64,000 nt of DNA from Neoceratodus forsteri (GCA_016271365.2 CM057453.1:1092668001-1092732000); one strand, 5' to 3'. Counted from the stretch's first letter, positions 20,760 to 33,194 are shown. The notes: generated by a model from the letters alone, not told the origin. Numbers and translations: made by a program.

Positions 20760-21160
20760 CAAGAAGAAAAGCGGCTTGCTAGAGATCTAAAAGTACCTCA
20801 AAGGGGTGAATATGGTACAAATGAGGAATCTCTTTCTAATGAGAACAAGCACCAGGACCAGGGGACATGCAGCGAAGTTGGGGAAGGGGGGGTTTCAAGA
20901 GTGCTGTGAGGAAATATTTCTTCACTGACAGGATAGTGGACATCTGGAACAGATTGCTAGCCTAAGTAGTGGAGGCTAGAACAGTGGGGAGCCTCAAGCA
21001 TGCATGGGATATACATGGGGGCATATTAGTAAGGAGGCATGGTGACATGAGGGTCAATGCAGACCAGAGAGGGTCTGCGGAGACAGAATAGGTACAGAAC
21101 ATTTGGGCAGACTAGGTAGGCCAAGCGGTCCTTTTCTGCTGTCACATTCTATGTTCCTAT
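20760..21160 (+). mobile_element. CR1 3' end
   Basis: A plus-strand CR1 terminus without coding potential. It has a TCTAATGAGAACAAGCACCAGGACCAG block, then GTGAGGAAATATTTCTTCACTGACAGG, and ends in GGTCCTTTTCTGCTGTCACATTCTATGTTCCTATG. The same blocks occur at 48,950-49,312 behind the large CR1. Confidence 0.8.
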
Positions 21161-22989
21161 GTTTTATAAAGTTACTCAAAACAGTACCTGTAGTGCTTCT
21201 AAGAGTTAAGAGACAAAACATGCAAAATCCCCACAACTCACAGCTTCTCATGCAGTGTGGTTACCCCAGAGACAGAATGGATCTTTGATCTACAGCTGAA
21301 GTCAAAGACATGGTCAAGTATTTCCAGAAATTTCTGTGATATCTCCAGAGAAATTCCCGGCCTGCCTGCAGTGCCACAAAAGGGCTAACAGACAGAATCT
21401 CTCCAGAAATATCTGGAAGTATCTGACTAATTCTTTGGCTGCAGCTGTACTCAAAGCACTCTGTGTGGTGATCGCATGCCCTGCTACTGAACTGCCAGAC
21501 CGCTTCTCAGCTGCCTCGAATCTTCCCTCGTCATCAGTTTTGTGTAGTATATCCTTTACAGTGTTTACCTACCTATTTTAGCAGTCTTTGCAGTTCTCTT
21601 GTTATTTTTCCACTCATTCTCATTTCCGATTGTTATCAGGGCCAAGTAGAAGCTCGATTTTAAAAACAGTAGCTCTGATTTTAAAAATAAAGTTTCACAA
21701 TAGAAGCTGCAGTCTTGTCTCAAGTGGGAGCCATTTTAGGGCAGCATAGATTGTATAGTGGTGCATCCTTTTGTTATCATGGAAGGTAAAGCAACCAATT
21801 CTGCCACTCAAGAATGTCACATATATAATCTACATTTGGAATGGATGATTGAAAAGCTAGCTTACTTCCCCAAGCAAAACAATGGATACTAATAATAAAC
21901 ACAGAAACCTGGAATATTATGGGCAGATTAAAAAACATACGTCTATCCAGTCTGCCCAGCTCCAACCGTGGTCTAGGTGCCAGTCTAGTGCTGGGCTGTC
22001 TGCAATCTGTCATAATAGTGCCTAGTACCACAGGGGCTATGCCCATGTTCCCCTCCCACCCCTTTCAAATGGGCAGACAATGATGCGTTATCACCTGGAA
22101 CAAAACAACAACAAAGAAAATCAATGACAGTTTAAAACGTGAGTGCTGCTCTTACGTACCCACTGCATGCTGTCTTCTGTGGATAGACTTCCTCTGACAT
22201 TAGAAAAACCTGGTCCATTCTGCAAAAATCAAAACAGAGGCAACTTTTTTTTTAGAAGGTCAAGTTTGAGCATTTAATTATGTATGTTTTGTTAATGCTT
22301 TTCCCGGTTTTTCCTCTCTGTTCCCCACTCCAATGATTAAAGCTGCCTGCAGCTGCACCCCTTTTTTGGCTGTGAGAGTAGGCAAGTGGTTGCCTTCACA
22401 GCCGACATCAATGTTGCTTCATAATCAGCTGGCAGAGTGTGTGAAAGCCTGACAACCTGCACCTCCTCTCCGTGACATGCTCAGCCCCTACCCAGTCCCA
22501 ATGCTGGCTTTCAAGCTTATTGGTCACACACACACGTGTGCTACACAACAGTGGAACTGTGCCACCAAATGATATTATTAAAGTGATTTTCTGACCTAGC
22601 TGAAAGCACCTACCACTCCCATATTGTGGTAGCTGCCCTCAGCGACAGTTATTGTAACCAGGTTTTAATTAGTAGTTGTAGCTCATATCTTTGCACTATT
22701 GCTCATAACGTTTTTTTTAGCAGGGCTGTCCAATGACTTCTGAGAGCTGCAGTCCCGCTCCCCATTTAAGTGAATGGGACTTCCTTTTCCTAATGTTTTT
22801 ATGCCTCAGGATGGCCAGTTGGACCGTAAAGGAGGACACCGCTTGACTAACAAGGACCCTGCCTACCCCAGAGAGAAACCCAACATACAGTATTTGTAAT
22901 GATATTTGCGAAAAGTCCAAACCTCAGTTAACTCAAAGACAGCCCCACCTGGCTAAACCTAAAGCATAATAAAGAAGACATTTCTTCAT
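21161..22989. other. Mostly unassigned; one CR1 3' scrap
   Basis: No exon or RNA gene seen. At 21,895-22,060 there is a minus-strand CR1 3'-end scrap (reads GGGCAGACTGGATAGACG in reverse complement). At 22,722 CAGGGCTGTCCAA resembles a hAT terminus, but no matching inverted end was found. A stretch at 22,340-22,500 is GC-richer without a motif. Confidence 0.45.
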
Positions 22990-23800
22990 ACTTACCGTAA
23001 TTTCCTTTTCTGTTAACTCCAACATTGAGAATGGGTAAACAGAACAGATGGGTAAATGTGCACCCCATTAGGGGAAATGGCACAGGCCAAGGCTGTTAAC
23101 AGCACAGAATCTTTGGGCACATGAACATTTCAGACAGCAGCAACTCTCCAGTCACTTTTGTCCTCGCAGTGCCCCTAATTATGTGAAAGTAGATCTGTAC
23201 ACATTATACTGTTCGTCTTGTAATGAACCAACACATATAAGCCATTCACATACTCATACCTTTAACCAAAATAAAATACAGTAAACGGTCCCCTACCTCA
23301 TCAGAAGAGGAGGAGGACGAAAAAGGCTCACCGTCTGCTTCTCTATTGCGTGGAATTTCTTTGTGGTATTGAGTCAACTAGAAAAGACTTGCCAAAGGAA
23401 ATAATGAAGACAGGTAAAACTTTAAAGAAAACTGCAAACAGTGCAAGCACTCACCTGTAACAAGGGAGGCACCTTCACTGATCATACAAAATCGAACCTG
23501 TTAATCTACGTACCAAAAAAACAATATTTCAAAGTGGAACTGCTCTTTTTTTTTTTTTAAATATATAAATCACAGCAGGTAAATCACAGAAAGATGTCCT
23601 GACAGATTTACAATCAGAAAAAACAGTGGAAATCCCAGGGCTGGCATACAGGACAATATCTTCAGTAGGTGCAGTGCTCCTGGGAGGGTCCCATTGACAA
23701 AGTTGGAGTTAACAGAAAAGAAAATTACAGTAAGTATGAAGACATTTCTTCTTCTGTAGCACTCCACATTGTCAATGGGTAATCAGAATAGATGGGTTCT
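22990..23800. repeat. DIRS C left terminal complex
   Basis: CATACTTACCGTAATTTCC and TTTTCTGTTAACTCC (22,989-23,023) recur inverted at 23,703-23,742. Next to each copy a block of the type ATTG..AATGGGTAA.CAGAA.AGATGGG appears in direct orientation (23,024 and 23,770). This is the same geometry as the DIRS B terminal complex: an ITR with an adjoining internal complementary region. Confidence 0.75.
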
Positions 23801-23859
23801 AAGGAGCAGTACCCATTAAGCAACTGGGTGTGGGAGAATATTGTCCCATATGCAAACTG

Positions 23860-25240
23860 CAAACAGCCACCTGCAAAACTCTGTGACCAAAGGCCACATC
23901 AACGGAACTTTGAACATCCAATCTGTAGTGCTTAGTGAATGTGTGGATGGAAGATCACGTGGCTGTCTTGCACCATTCTAAGACAGATGCCTTATCTTTG
24001 TCCCCCCAGAAGGTGGTCACAGCTCTGGTGGAATGATCCTTGATGACAGCCAGAGCCCTCTTTTTTATTGCGATGCAAGCCTTGGCAATGCATGCCCTCA
24101 TGCACCTTGCCAGAGTGAAAATGGAGGCGTTTCCTTTTTTGGCTGCTCCGAAAAGTATGAATAACCTATCTGATTTCCTGAACTCCACCACCCCTCTAAG
24201 ATATGCCCTAACTGCCCTGCACAAGTCTAACTTATGCAACTCTTTCTCTTTTGAGTGAGTTAACTGTGAACAGAAGGACAGAAGGCACATTTCCTTGTTC
24301 ACATGAAAGGCCATAAGAACCTTTGGAATGAAAAACGGGACCGTTCTCAGAACCACTTTGTCCTTATAAATGATGAGGTAAAGTTCTTTGTGGGACAAGG
24401 CCTGGAGTTCGCCAATTGTCCTGACTGAACACACAGCAACTAAAAAGCACACCTTATAGGACAACAGGTCTAAAGGTACTGACAAAAGCAGCTTGAAGGG
24501 TTCTATACAAAGAGTATTCAATACCAGATTCAGATCCCATGGAGGAACAGGGGATCTGAACAGAGGTTGGCTTCTGTTGACAGCTCACAGAAAATGAAAA
24601 ACCTCTCAGTTAGTCTCTAAGGCCGAGCCCAAGAAGGCTCCAAGGGCTAACACCATACCTCTCAAGGTGCTCAAGGCCAAACCTTTTCCACTCCTTTCTG
24701 CAGAAAAAAACAAGATCTGCGGCACTAGCTTTAGAAAGTCAGATACTTTTTTCTCTGGTCCAAGCTGAAAAGGTGGTCCATATGTAAGCATAAGCTGCCG
24801 ACGTGGAATTCTTTCTGGTGGCCATCGGGGTGTCCACCACCTTTTTAAAGAAATACTTCAGGAGTCTCCTCTTTTCAGGAGTCAGGCTGTGAGCTGTATC
24901 ACTCCCGGATACTGAATGCAGAATGGGGCCTGGGGACAGAAGGTCCCCCCCTGTATTGGAAGTCAAAATGGTGCATGTTGAGCTAGATTCTCTAGGTTCA
25001 AAAACCATTGCTTTCTGGGTCATTCCAGAGCTTTCACAAGGAAGCTTCCTCTTGAGTGGCTTATTGTGTGTACGACTTGGGAAGGAATAGCAGAGGAGGG
25101 AAGGTATATGTTCTGTCAAAATTCCACGCCTGTGACACAGCGTCCACTGCCTCCACCTGTGGGCACCGGCAGCAGCTAAAGAACCACTGTACTTGATAAT
25201 TCTGGTTGGAGGTGAACAAGTCGATCTCTGGACAACCAAA
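23860..25240 (-). pseudogene. DIRS C tyrosine recombinase, broken
   Basis: The core-binding part is at about 24,860-24,606 (ATRKNSTSAAYAYIWTTFSAW, then GLALSTLRGMVLALGAF). The catalytic part at 24,521-23,955 has VRTIGELQALSHKELYL, a LFGAAKKG region and the HSTRAVTTFWG box, with histidine and arginine kept. The frame ends in a TGA where ATW is expected, and beyond it HTFTKHYRLD, with the candidate tyrosine, is still readable to about 23,880. A TGG-to-TGA change is the likely lesion. It would act as the integrase of the circular element. Confidence 0.8.
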
Positions 25241-26442
25241 TCTTTTGCTCAGAAGGGGAAACACTTCTGGATTCAGCATCCACTACTCTCAGGGGACATT
25301 CTCGTGGCTTAGCCAATTGGCCTGAATGTTCAACTCCCTCATCAAATGAACTGCTGACAGAGAGAGAAGGTTCTTCTCTGCTCACAGCAGGAGATCGGTT
25401 GCTTCTTTCAGCGTCTCCCTGCTCTTTGTGCCCCCCTTGATTGTTTATGTAAGCCACTGTGACAGCGTTGTCTGCCCACATGTTCATGGCTTTTTTTTTT
25501 TTCAAACTCTGTTTATTCATTCTCCCTACTTGAAGTCTCTCCAGAGGGTCTCTCGGTGCCCGCCACTATCCCACCTGCCTGAAGCGCTCCTCTCTCACTC
25601 CTCCTGGGCCCAGTTCTCCAGCCACTACCCTGCCACCCGGCTCTGAGTCCCCCGGGGTGGGACCACCAGATTAACTCCTCCTGGTGTTCTATCTAGAATC
25701 TAAATGGGCAACCAGGCAGGGAGGAGAGCAGATGAAGCGAGAGGAGAAGCCCAACATTGGGCGTGGTTGGCCAGCCCCCTGGACTTTCCTTCGCCTATCA
25801 GGAGGCAGAGGGTTTTCCCCTTGGGTGCTGCCCTGTGGCACGGCGTGTAATGGCGTCAGTGCGGCACCACCCACAGACCACCTGCTGTTGCCAGACCCCT
25901 CCTACTAACCTTGCTACTGGATTGCCCCTAGCTTCCGCAAGGAGCTGCCACTGAATGCTATACCATCCCAGTCCCACCCCAGGAGAAGAGAGCACTCCTC
26001 CGAACACTTGATCTTCTCCTCCCCCACTGACCCCCGACAGCCCAGGCTCATTCCCAAACCTGGGTCGCTGGCATGGCGTGAGGTGTGGCGTCCAGTACCT
26101 CAACCCTCAGCGCCACTGGGCAGGCATTTTCATGGCTTTTGACTGCACCCAATTTTGAAAATGAAGGCAAGCAAGGTGCACGGCCCTTAACTCCAGGATG
26201 TTTATGTGTAGGTGCTGTTCCTGCACAGACCAACTCCCTTAAATGGGAATGTGGTCCAACACTGCTCCCCAACCTGACGGACTGGCATCAGTTATCAGAA
26301 TCCACTCATGGGGGACTTCCAAGGATGACCCCTTGCTAAGCTTCTCTAAACTCACCCACCAACTCAGGGACTGCTGCAGGAGTGGGGAAATTGGAATCCT
26401 GGCCTGACAGTTCTCCGAGGTTGGGTCCCACACCAACAGCAA
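25061..26442 (-). pseudogene. DIRS C RNase H, split by a SINE
   Basis: First part (26,442-26,141): EWILITDASPSGWGAVLD and, next to the SINE, LELRAVHLACLHF. Second part (25,482-25,061): MWADNAVTVAYINNQGG, then GCPEIDLFTSN. The two join without loss once the SINE and one copy of its target duplication are removed. RNase H would degrade the RNA strand after reverse transcription. Stops and frame changes are present in both parts. Confidence 0.8.
25495..26128 (-). mobile_element. tRNA-derived SINE in DIRS C, with 12-bp TSD
   Basis: Flanked by TTCATGGCTTTT at 25,483-25,494 and 26,129-26,140. Read leftward, the head has GCCCAGTGGCGCTGAGGG and CAGGTTTGGGAATGAGC. The body runs through GGGGAGGAGAAGATCAAGTG, and the 3' end has GGAGAGACTTCAAGTAGG, an AATAAA and an A-run (25,495-25,503 as T). 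About 634 bp, the longest copy in the window, and useful as a reference for the split copy at 32-39 kb. Confidence 0.92.
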
Positions 26443-27428
26443 CTCGATCTGGAGGGGTTACATGTGAAGGCGTGCATACTGAACCAGTTCTGTTGTCGTC
26501 GTGAGGCCCAGAATCCACAGTAGCCTGTCAGCTGAAGCCGATGGTTGGCTCCTCAGCCACTGAACCTCTCTCAAAAAGGTGTCCTTCCTGGGTGCTGAGA
26601 GGAAGATCTTCCCCTCATCCATCTTGAACACTGCTCCCAGGTGCTCCAGGGTCTGCGATGTTTGGGAGAGCTCATATCCCAACTGACTGCCCAACCATGT
26701 GACTCCAAAACCTCCAGAATCCTGGTCACCAATATCCTTGCCAGTGGGGCAGATGGCGTTTGAATGAGCAAATCATCCAGGTAAGGGTAGACATGATGTC
26801 TCTTCTGTTGCAGCTGAACCACCAGGACTATGAGCACATTCAAGAACACTCTGGGGGCTGCTTCCAGTCCAAAGGGGAGCGCCCTGTACTGGAAGTGTTG
26901 CCCCAGGACCGTGAACCTGAGGAACCTTTGATGAGACTGCCGGATGGGAATGTGGAGATACACATTCCTCAGGTCTATGGATGCTGGATAATCCCCTGGC
27001 TGGACAGCCCAGATGAATGACCGTAAGGACTACATCTTGAAGGTCATGTGGTGAACAAACTTGTTTAGGTGCTTCAGATCCAGAATAGGTCCGAACCTCC
27101 CCGACTTCTCGGGAACCACAAAGTAAACCGAGTAGAATCCCTGGCCTTGTTCATCGTGGGGCACCAGAACAATTGCTCCGATCTGTTTTAGGTGATCCAA
27201 ATGTTGTGACACTGCCTGTCTCTTCACATGGTCCTTTGGTACAGGGGATGGCAGAAAATATCCCCTTGAGGGAATGGCTGAGAACTCTATTGCATAACCA
27301 AAGGCCAGAATCTCCAGAACCAAAGCATCTGACATTATCTGGGTCCATCTTGTATAAAAATTGTGCAGTCTTCCACCAAGGAAAGGGAGGCAGAGATGGG
27401 CCCACGTACCCTCATTGTGAGGTGCCAC
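26443..27428 (-). pseudogene. DIRS C reverse transcriptase, broken
   Basis: N-terminal: LGGRLHNFYTRW, then a YSVYFVVPEKSGRFGPILDL block and LKHLNKF. Middle (26,963-26,571): MYLHIPI, FRALPFGL-like FQYRALPFGLEAAPRVF (motif B), and the catalytic VYPYLDDLLIQ box near 26,771-26,790 with both aspartates. Frameshifts lie between 27,030 and 26,963 and near 26,700. The catalytic box is intact here and in DIRS A, but not in DIRS B. Confidence 0.85.
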
Positions 27429-27432
27429 CTCT

Positions 27433-27825
27433 TCATCTTAGACCCGCTGGTTTTTGGGCAATGGCTCCTCTGGCACTATAGGCCCTGAATCCAGAGCAGG
27501 ATCCTTCTCTGCTCTGGTTCTTAAAAGGGACAAAAAAAACCTCGATACTGCCTCTGTTGGCTGCCTCCTTGATATTTTGAAGTTGAAGTGGCCTTCTGCT
27601 GTTGCTTGGACACTGGGAGGTGCCATTTTTTTCCTGGATATGCTTCAAAATGTCATTCAGACCTGAACCAAACAACAAGCTTCCCTGAGAGGCTAAATTA
27701 AACAACTTGGTCTTGGATGCTTGGTCCGATGACCAAATGCTGTAGCCATACCCTCGCATGGCAGATACAATATGATAAGCAGAGCAAGATGACATATGTA
27801 CATTCTCCACTAAAAGGTAGAAAAT
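27433..27825 (-). pseudogene. DIRS C gag C-terminal fragment
   Basis: About 125 codons with an HIVSAMRGYGYSIWSSDQ stretch and a SQGSLLFG stretch, at the position of the DIRS gag C-terminus just upstream of the RT. The upstream part is missing, replaced by a CR1 on the opposite strand from 27,828. Confidence 0.6.
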
Positions 27826-27827
27826 GG

Positions 27828-28330
27828 GTTGTATCCTGATATCCAGAACCCAAGGCTGGTCAGGGAACAGACTTCGGTGCTGGCTGGGCCCTTGGCTGAG
27901 CTATTTAATGGCTTACTACAGTCTGGAGTGGTGCTGAGGCATTGGAGAACTATGAATGTGGTTCCGCTCCACAAGTTGGTTGGGGTGGGGGGAAGACAGG
28001 AAGGACCTGGGCAACTATAGGCCTGTCAGTCTTACCTCCACTGTAGGTGAGGCGATGGAGACCCCAGTGAAGGAAAGCCTGGTGACCTACTGGGAAGAAA
28101 ATAGGCTGCAGGATAACAAGCAGCATAGGTCTGTGGCAGGGAGGTCATGTCAGACTAACCTCATAGTGTTCTTCAACTAGGTCACTAAGGAGGAAGACAG
28201 AGGACATGTGATAGCTTTATTCTACTTAGATGTTAGCAAGGCCTCTGATTTGGTACTACACAGAAGGCTACTACAACAAAAACTAGTCAGATCCACCATG
28301 GCTGCATTATGAAGCTAGTGAAGTTGTGTG
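27828..28330 (+). mobile_element. CR1 reverse transcriptase fragment
   Basis: Plus-strand CR1 palm. A worn PDGIHPRVLKEL position is followed by LAGPLAELFNGLLQSG, NVVPLHK, NYRPVSLTSTVGEAMET and GRSCQTNL, then an FLYLDVSKA-like block. It is broken by stops. It meets the truncated DIRS C gag at 27,825 and fades out near 28,330. Confidence 0.8.
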
Positions 28331-28471
28331 GAATTGTTAAGGAGGTATGGAGAAACAACCCAATGATTTGTAAGTAGTTAAGATTTGTTTTAGTTTCTGT
28401 TCTAAGGAAGACATACTCATTATTAGGCAAATATATGGAGATGTACATTTTAATGAAAGGAATAGGAAGCT

Positions 28472-28615
28472 TACAAAAGAACCCCAGAGCAACCGCCACT
28501 GATGTATGTGTTATCCCGGATGATATTGGCCAGACAGCCAAATTTTAAAGAAAACACAATTGCACATATCCCAATAATGCAAAGCATCAAGGGAAACGTA
28601 TGTAAATCCCCATGA
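28472..28615 (-). mobile_element. Hammerhead-family repeat, second copy (no ribozyme)
   Basis: Read leftward: CATGGGGATTTACATACG, TGATGCTTTGCATTATTGGG, GGCTGTCTGGCCAATATC, CCGGGATAAC and GCTCTGGGGTTCTTTTGTAAG. Each block has a counterpart at 3,440-3,830, but in a different order. The hammerhead segment itself is not present in this copy. Confidence 0.75.
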
Positions 28616-30640
28616 TGGTACAGAAGGTGGCAGTACATGAAAAAGAAATGGCTGGCATATGTTCAGCCTTGGTATTATTTACACAGTTTTTTGTTGTTGT
28701 TTGTTTTTTAAGAGAAACAGGGTTTTAGCCATGAGGTGATGTAAGTTATATTTAAGCAATGTGTTGATGTCAGGAAGTCAGGTGTAATGATGATGGACTG
28801 TTAGCAGAGAAAATGTGATATTAACTTTCAGAGGGGGGCACTTTTGATAAGGGCAAGGTAGTTATGCTTGTGATAATGGGAATATTAGGAAAGTATAAGG
28901 TCTACACAGAAGTGGAGTACGGATATGCACAGTTTCATAAGTATGTGCTCAGCGTACAGGCAAATGTGATATGCAGGTTTGTTTTAGAAATAGTTCAACA
29001 TTTTGAAACTGCTAAAAAGACAAACTACACACCAGAACACAAAGGAAAAGTGATTCGATCTGTCTACAAGCACCATCTTCTATGCAAATTGGGGCACGGG
29101 GAAGGGGGGTTAAGGCTGGAGATCAGTTATGGTCCATGACATAACCACATGGTCAAAATATTACATATCTTAAAATAAACATAAATGCAAAAGTAACCAT
29201 TTCAAAAAGAAAATGCAGACTGTGACAATCAACAGTTATAGGGTAAGTTAACGCATCTGGACTTATTTGCTGCATATGCATCTCAATTACTAAGGGGTCC
29301 TGACCATGTTAACCCTTCCTCAAGCCAAGCTAGCTACAATATGTCTAGCAATAACATGAATGGAAAGAATATGCATATGAAAACATATTAATTATGCTGT
29401 GCATACCCTAAGACTCAAAGTGTGTCTTCTTTGGCTGCCATGATGGCTGTGGTTAATTTGAAACAAAAGACAATGTAACAAGACACTGGCCTCCACACAG
29501 AGCTATTAAACAACAAAGAAAACTGCACTCTGGGAAGATTGCCTGGGACAAGATGCAATTAAAACAAAAACAACTAAATTAGCAGGTTCCAGGGAGTATA
29601 AAACCACCAGGAATGTTAACATCCTGTTTCTAGTATCCCTGATAAAATAAAATAAAAAATACAGCTGAGATTGTTTTTTGGTTTTTAATGTCAGCTCTGA
29701 TTAGAATAGCTTTTAAAATCACCAAGTGTTTTCTTGTTCAATGTTTTCTAATACATACTTCTCTAACTTACAAGAAAAAATACACTTTCTCATCAAAGTT
29801 TGTATTTACCAAGTACTGTGCCCATGATTAAAATAATTTTAACCCCTCCTCCCAAAACATTGCCCTCACATGAAACTGCATGTTTAACTGTACAGACAAT
29901 TAAAACATGTATTTCTAAATGCATTACTAATGCCAATGCTTTCAAAGTTTTGAAACAACTAAAAACAAATTATACATAAAATATACATAGAGTTTATACA
30001 CACACACACACGCACACACACATATGTAAAAATATATTATATATTGAATATAGTAAAAGAATATTGTTAATCTCAAAAGCTGAACTTGATGCTTTTAGTA
30101 CATAAATGTTTAAGAAAAACCTGTGGCTCTTTCAACTGAATGTAAATGAGAACGCTGTGCCTGTTGTTTTCCTTGGGAGCTGTAGTTTTACTCCTTAATT
30201 ACTCTTTTCCTTCTGAGGCCCCAGGTGGCTCTGATAATCATTTGTTCCAAGGGTTTTTAAGTCAGTTTGAAAGCATTAAATATCTTCTGTTTTCCTAGTC
30301 CTTAATAAAGGCATTACGTATCTTCTGTTCTCCTTGTCTTTAATAAAATGCAGGGGCTCCACAACTTGACAGACTTGTTCTGTTGCTTGATACAGGTCTC
30401 AAACTAGTGTGTCTTGTTCCAGCATGATACAGCCATCTCATGCCCCTCCCACATGAATAAAAAAAAAGGGGGGGGTGGCTCTTTAGGAGCTTCTTGGGAG
30501 GAAGTGGGGGTGAATCTTACTCCCCAAAAAAACAAAAAAACAAAACAAATGCTGCCTCCCACTACTCAGATTCCAGTTATTGTACCACCCATTTAAGAAA
30601 GAAAATAGTACCCTGCAACCATTGACTAACATGAAAGTGT
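28616..30640. other. No recognisable feature except small repeats
   Basis: Two kilobases of AT-rich sequence without coding or known repeat signal. An (AC)n run lies at 29,998-30,020. A block of roughly 40 bp, ATCTTCTGTT..CCT.GTC.TTAATAAA, is duplicated in tandem at about 30,280-30,350. A possible poly-A signal cluster is all that this gives. Confidence 0.5.
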
Positions 30641-30649
30641 ATTTATTTG

Positions 30650-31790
30650 AGGGCGGAAAACATTGCTTGGAGGAGGGTAAAGCGGAGGAGACTATTTACA
30701 CCTTCAGTCAGTTCCACGGACAGAAAACATGACATCACTCCTTTTGTACATGCAAAACATCTGCAGGCTCCGCCTACTGCTGCCATAAAAATTAGGGGAC
30801 TTAGGAGTAGAGAAGTGGTTAGTCAAGTGGGTGGGGAACTGGCGATAGGGGAGGAAGCAAGAGGGTTGTAGTAAATAGGGTTAAATCTGCTGACAAAAGG
30901 GTCATGAGGGGTGCCACCGGGATCAGTCCTGGGACCTGTCCTATTCAATATGTTCATCGGTGACCTAGGGGAATATATAAAAGGCAAAATGTGTTCTCTT
31001 TGTAGACGATACACAACTATGTGGCAAGGTGTACAGTAAGGAAAGGGTAGACGAGCAATAGAAATATCTAGAAAGGCTGGAGAGGTAGGCAAATATATGG
31101 CAGTTGAAATTTAATGTGAAGAAGTGCAAGGTGATGCACATATGGAAAGAGAACCCATGGACAGAGTACTGATGGGGGGAGGTCAGGCTGGCCACTATGT
31201 CTGAAGAGAGAGATCTGAGAGTCATCATCGGTGGCTCCCTCATACAAAGCAGTCAGTACAATAGGGCCTACAGCAAGGCAACAAGGATGCTGGGGTGTAC
31301 TTGGAGGAGTTCTGACAGTAGGAGGAAGTGGTACTACTTCTGTACAAGTCACTGTTGAAGCCTCACCTGGAATACTGTGCCCAGTTCTGGAGTCCACACC
31401 TGAGAAAGACATGGAAAGGATGAAGCTGGTGCAGGAAAGGGTCACCAAAATGATTCAGGGACAGTAGGGCAGATTCTATGAGGAATCAATGGAAGACATG
31501 TCCTCCTGGAAGCCAGAAGGTGGCATGTTGGTGGTGGGGTGACATGATAGAGACATTAAAGTTCCTAAGGGGAAAAAATAGAGTGAACAGTGAAGACATA
31601 TTTATTAGGAACAGGGATGAAGTGATGAGGGCTATGACTGGACGTTGGTAGGGGTGGTAAATTCAGGGGAGGTGTGAGGAAATTCACCTTGATTGATAGG
31701 ATGATGAAGTACTGGAATATATTACCAGCGTTCGTGGCAGGGGAAGGTACAGTGAGACCTGGGTAATCTGTAAACATTTGTTTTTGCCCA
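30650..31790 (+). mobile_element. CR1 reverse transcriptase fragment with 3' part
   Basis: Plus-strand CR1 from the middle of the palm: a GVPPGSVLGPVLFNMFIGDLG stretch (30,907-30,970), a worn VDDTQLCG box (31,000), then LEYCAQFWSPH (31,365-31,395) and the RVTKMI block (31,435), followed by a frame with many stops to about 31,780. The part before 30,800 is uncertain. No intact frame remains. Confidence 0.75.
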
Positions 31791-32759
31791 TTCTGTCACA
31801 TAATTAAAATATATGAAGTAACCAAACAATGACCAAAATAGTTTTTTGTTTGCTTTATTAGAAAATTTGAACAAATTTGGAAATACAGTTCTGAGCAATT
31901 AGCAACATTTAATTTTCCTTTCTTAATCATTTATTAATGCTTAGTTTAAATTTAAAAAAATCCATGATTTTTTTTTTTGCTAAAAAGTTTCTACCACTGC
32001 TCTACATAATTATCATTTTTTTTTTTTTGTCAAGAACAAAGACCTTTGCCAGCCAGTGGTGCTGAGGGTTGAGGCGCTGGACGCATGCCGGCAACCCAGG
32101 TTCGGGAGTGGACTCGGGCCGGCAGGGGGAGGAGAGGATCGAGCATCTGGAAGACTAGAGCTCCCTGCCACTCTTGCAGCTCCCAGTGGAGACTGGGAGA
32201 TTGCAACTGATGTGGAGCAAACACTGGGTAGGGGAGTGATGGTGGACATCCTGTGGGTGGGTGCCGGAGTGTGCCTGTGCCATGATGGATGTCACTGCAT
32301 GTCCGCGCTCCCAGTAGAAACCAAAACAAAGGAAAATCCCTGGCACCCGGTAAGGCAAAGGTGGGTCCGGTGGTCAGCGCCCATGCTCACAGCCGGGTAT
32401 GCACCAAGCCTGCCTCCGGATCTCCTCCTCACCTCGGACACCCCTGCTAGATTCTAGCTAGAGCGCCAGCAGGCGGTAAAGGCAGTCCCACCTTGGGTGG
32501 GGGGGCTCAGAGCAATGGGGTTGAGAAGGTTCGATGGTGAGTTTGGAGGTACTCCTGGGATGGAGGCATGGTGTGGAGAGACTTCAGGTGGAGAGGGAAA
32601 TGGCCGGTCCCCCCCCCCACGACTACACTGGAGAGATTTATTAACACAAAACATCAGCTACAATGCTACCACAGTCATAAGCCCAACACTAGGGCATGTT
32701 AAAAAATATGATTTTATTTAAATACAAGTGTAGCATCCCCCCCCACCCCGTTGATGTAC

Positions 32760-32787
32760 GTTTCACATCATACAGATGCTTTATCAG
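32760..32787 (-). ncRNA. Degenerate hammerhead-like motif in PLE end (inverted copy)
   Basis: Read leftward: CTGATAA (32,787-32,781), stem II GCATC/GATGT, GAAAC (32,764-32,760), then GTACATC. The third core base from the right is A where an active ribozyme has G. The stem III base pair is also lost through a G-to-A change (ATC in place of GTC). No good stem I is visible. Confidence 0.6.
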
Positions 32788-33194
32788 GACATTGGCGCCA
32801 CCAAGTGTTACCATTTAAATAGCACAATACCGTATATACAGGATTAGAACAATCACCATATTGCATCTAAAAAATGAGTAGAAATAACTAACCCTAGTGA
32901 CGCACTATAAATACACTACCATAAATACTATAAGTATAACTACTATGATTATAAAAGACTACAGAGTAGATGTTACTGACAGGATAGCACAGACCTGAAA
33001 AAACACAGACATGTACCTAGAGATTGTGACTTAATTATTTAAAAGCTAACTATATAAATGGGAATATTATATTGTTTTATGTTACACTAATAATTATACA
33101 TGTTTCACATATATAGAAATCAAGGAATCATCTTTAACTGAATAAATCTATAATACCAAAATCCTCTGGATATAAAATATAGGAACTGTATTAC

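Larger units (their letters stand above)
22990..27825 (-). mobile_element. DIRS-type element C, 5'-truncated
   Basis: A third DIRS element, minus strand, with gag end (27,810-27,433), reverse transcriptase (27,428-26,443), RNase H (26,442-26,141 and 25,482-25,061), tyrosine recombinase (24,990-23,860) and the left terminal complex (22,990-23,800). A SINE splits RNase H. The right end stops in gag where a CR1 begins at 27,828, so the 5' ITR is missing. Its sequence differs clearly from A and B, so it is another family. Confidence 0.85.

Noticed and set aside
22722..22990. hAT element suggested by CAGGGCTGTCCAA
   Set aside because: No inverted partner end or 8-bp target duplication found; a single terminal word is not enough.
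28864..29139. 91-codon plus-strand frame as a small gene
   Set aside because: No motif, no splice or promoter context, in AT-rich repeat-free intron sequence; length is within chance.
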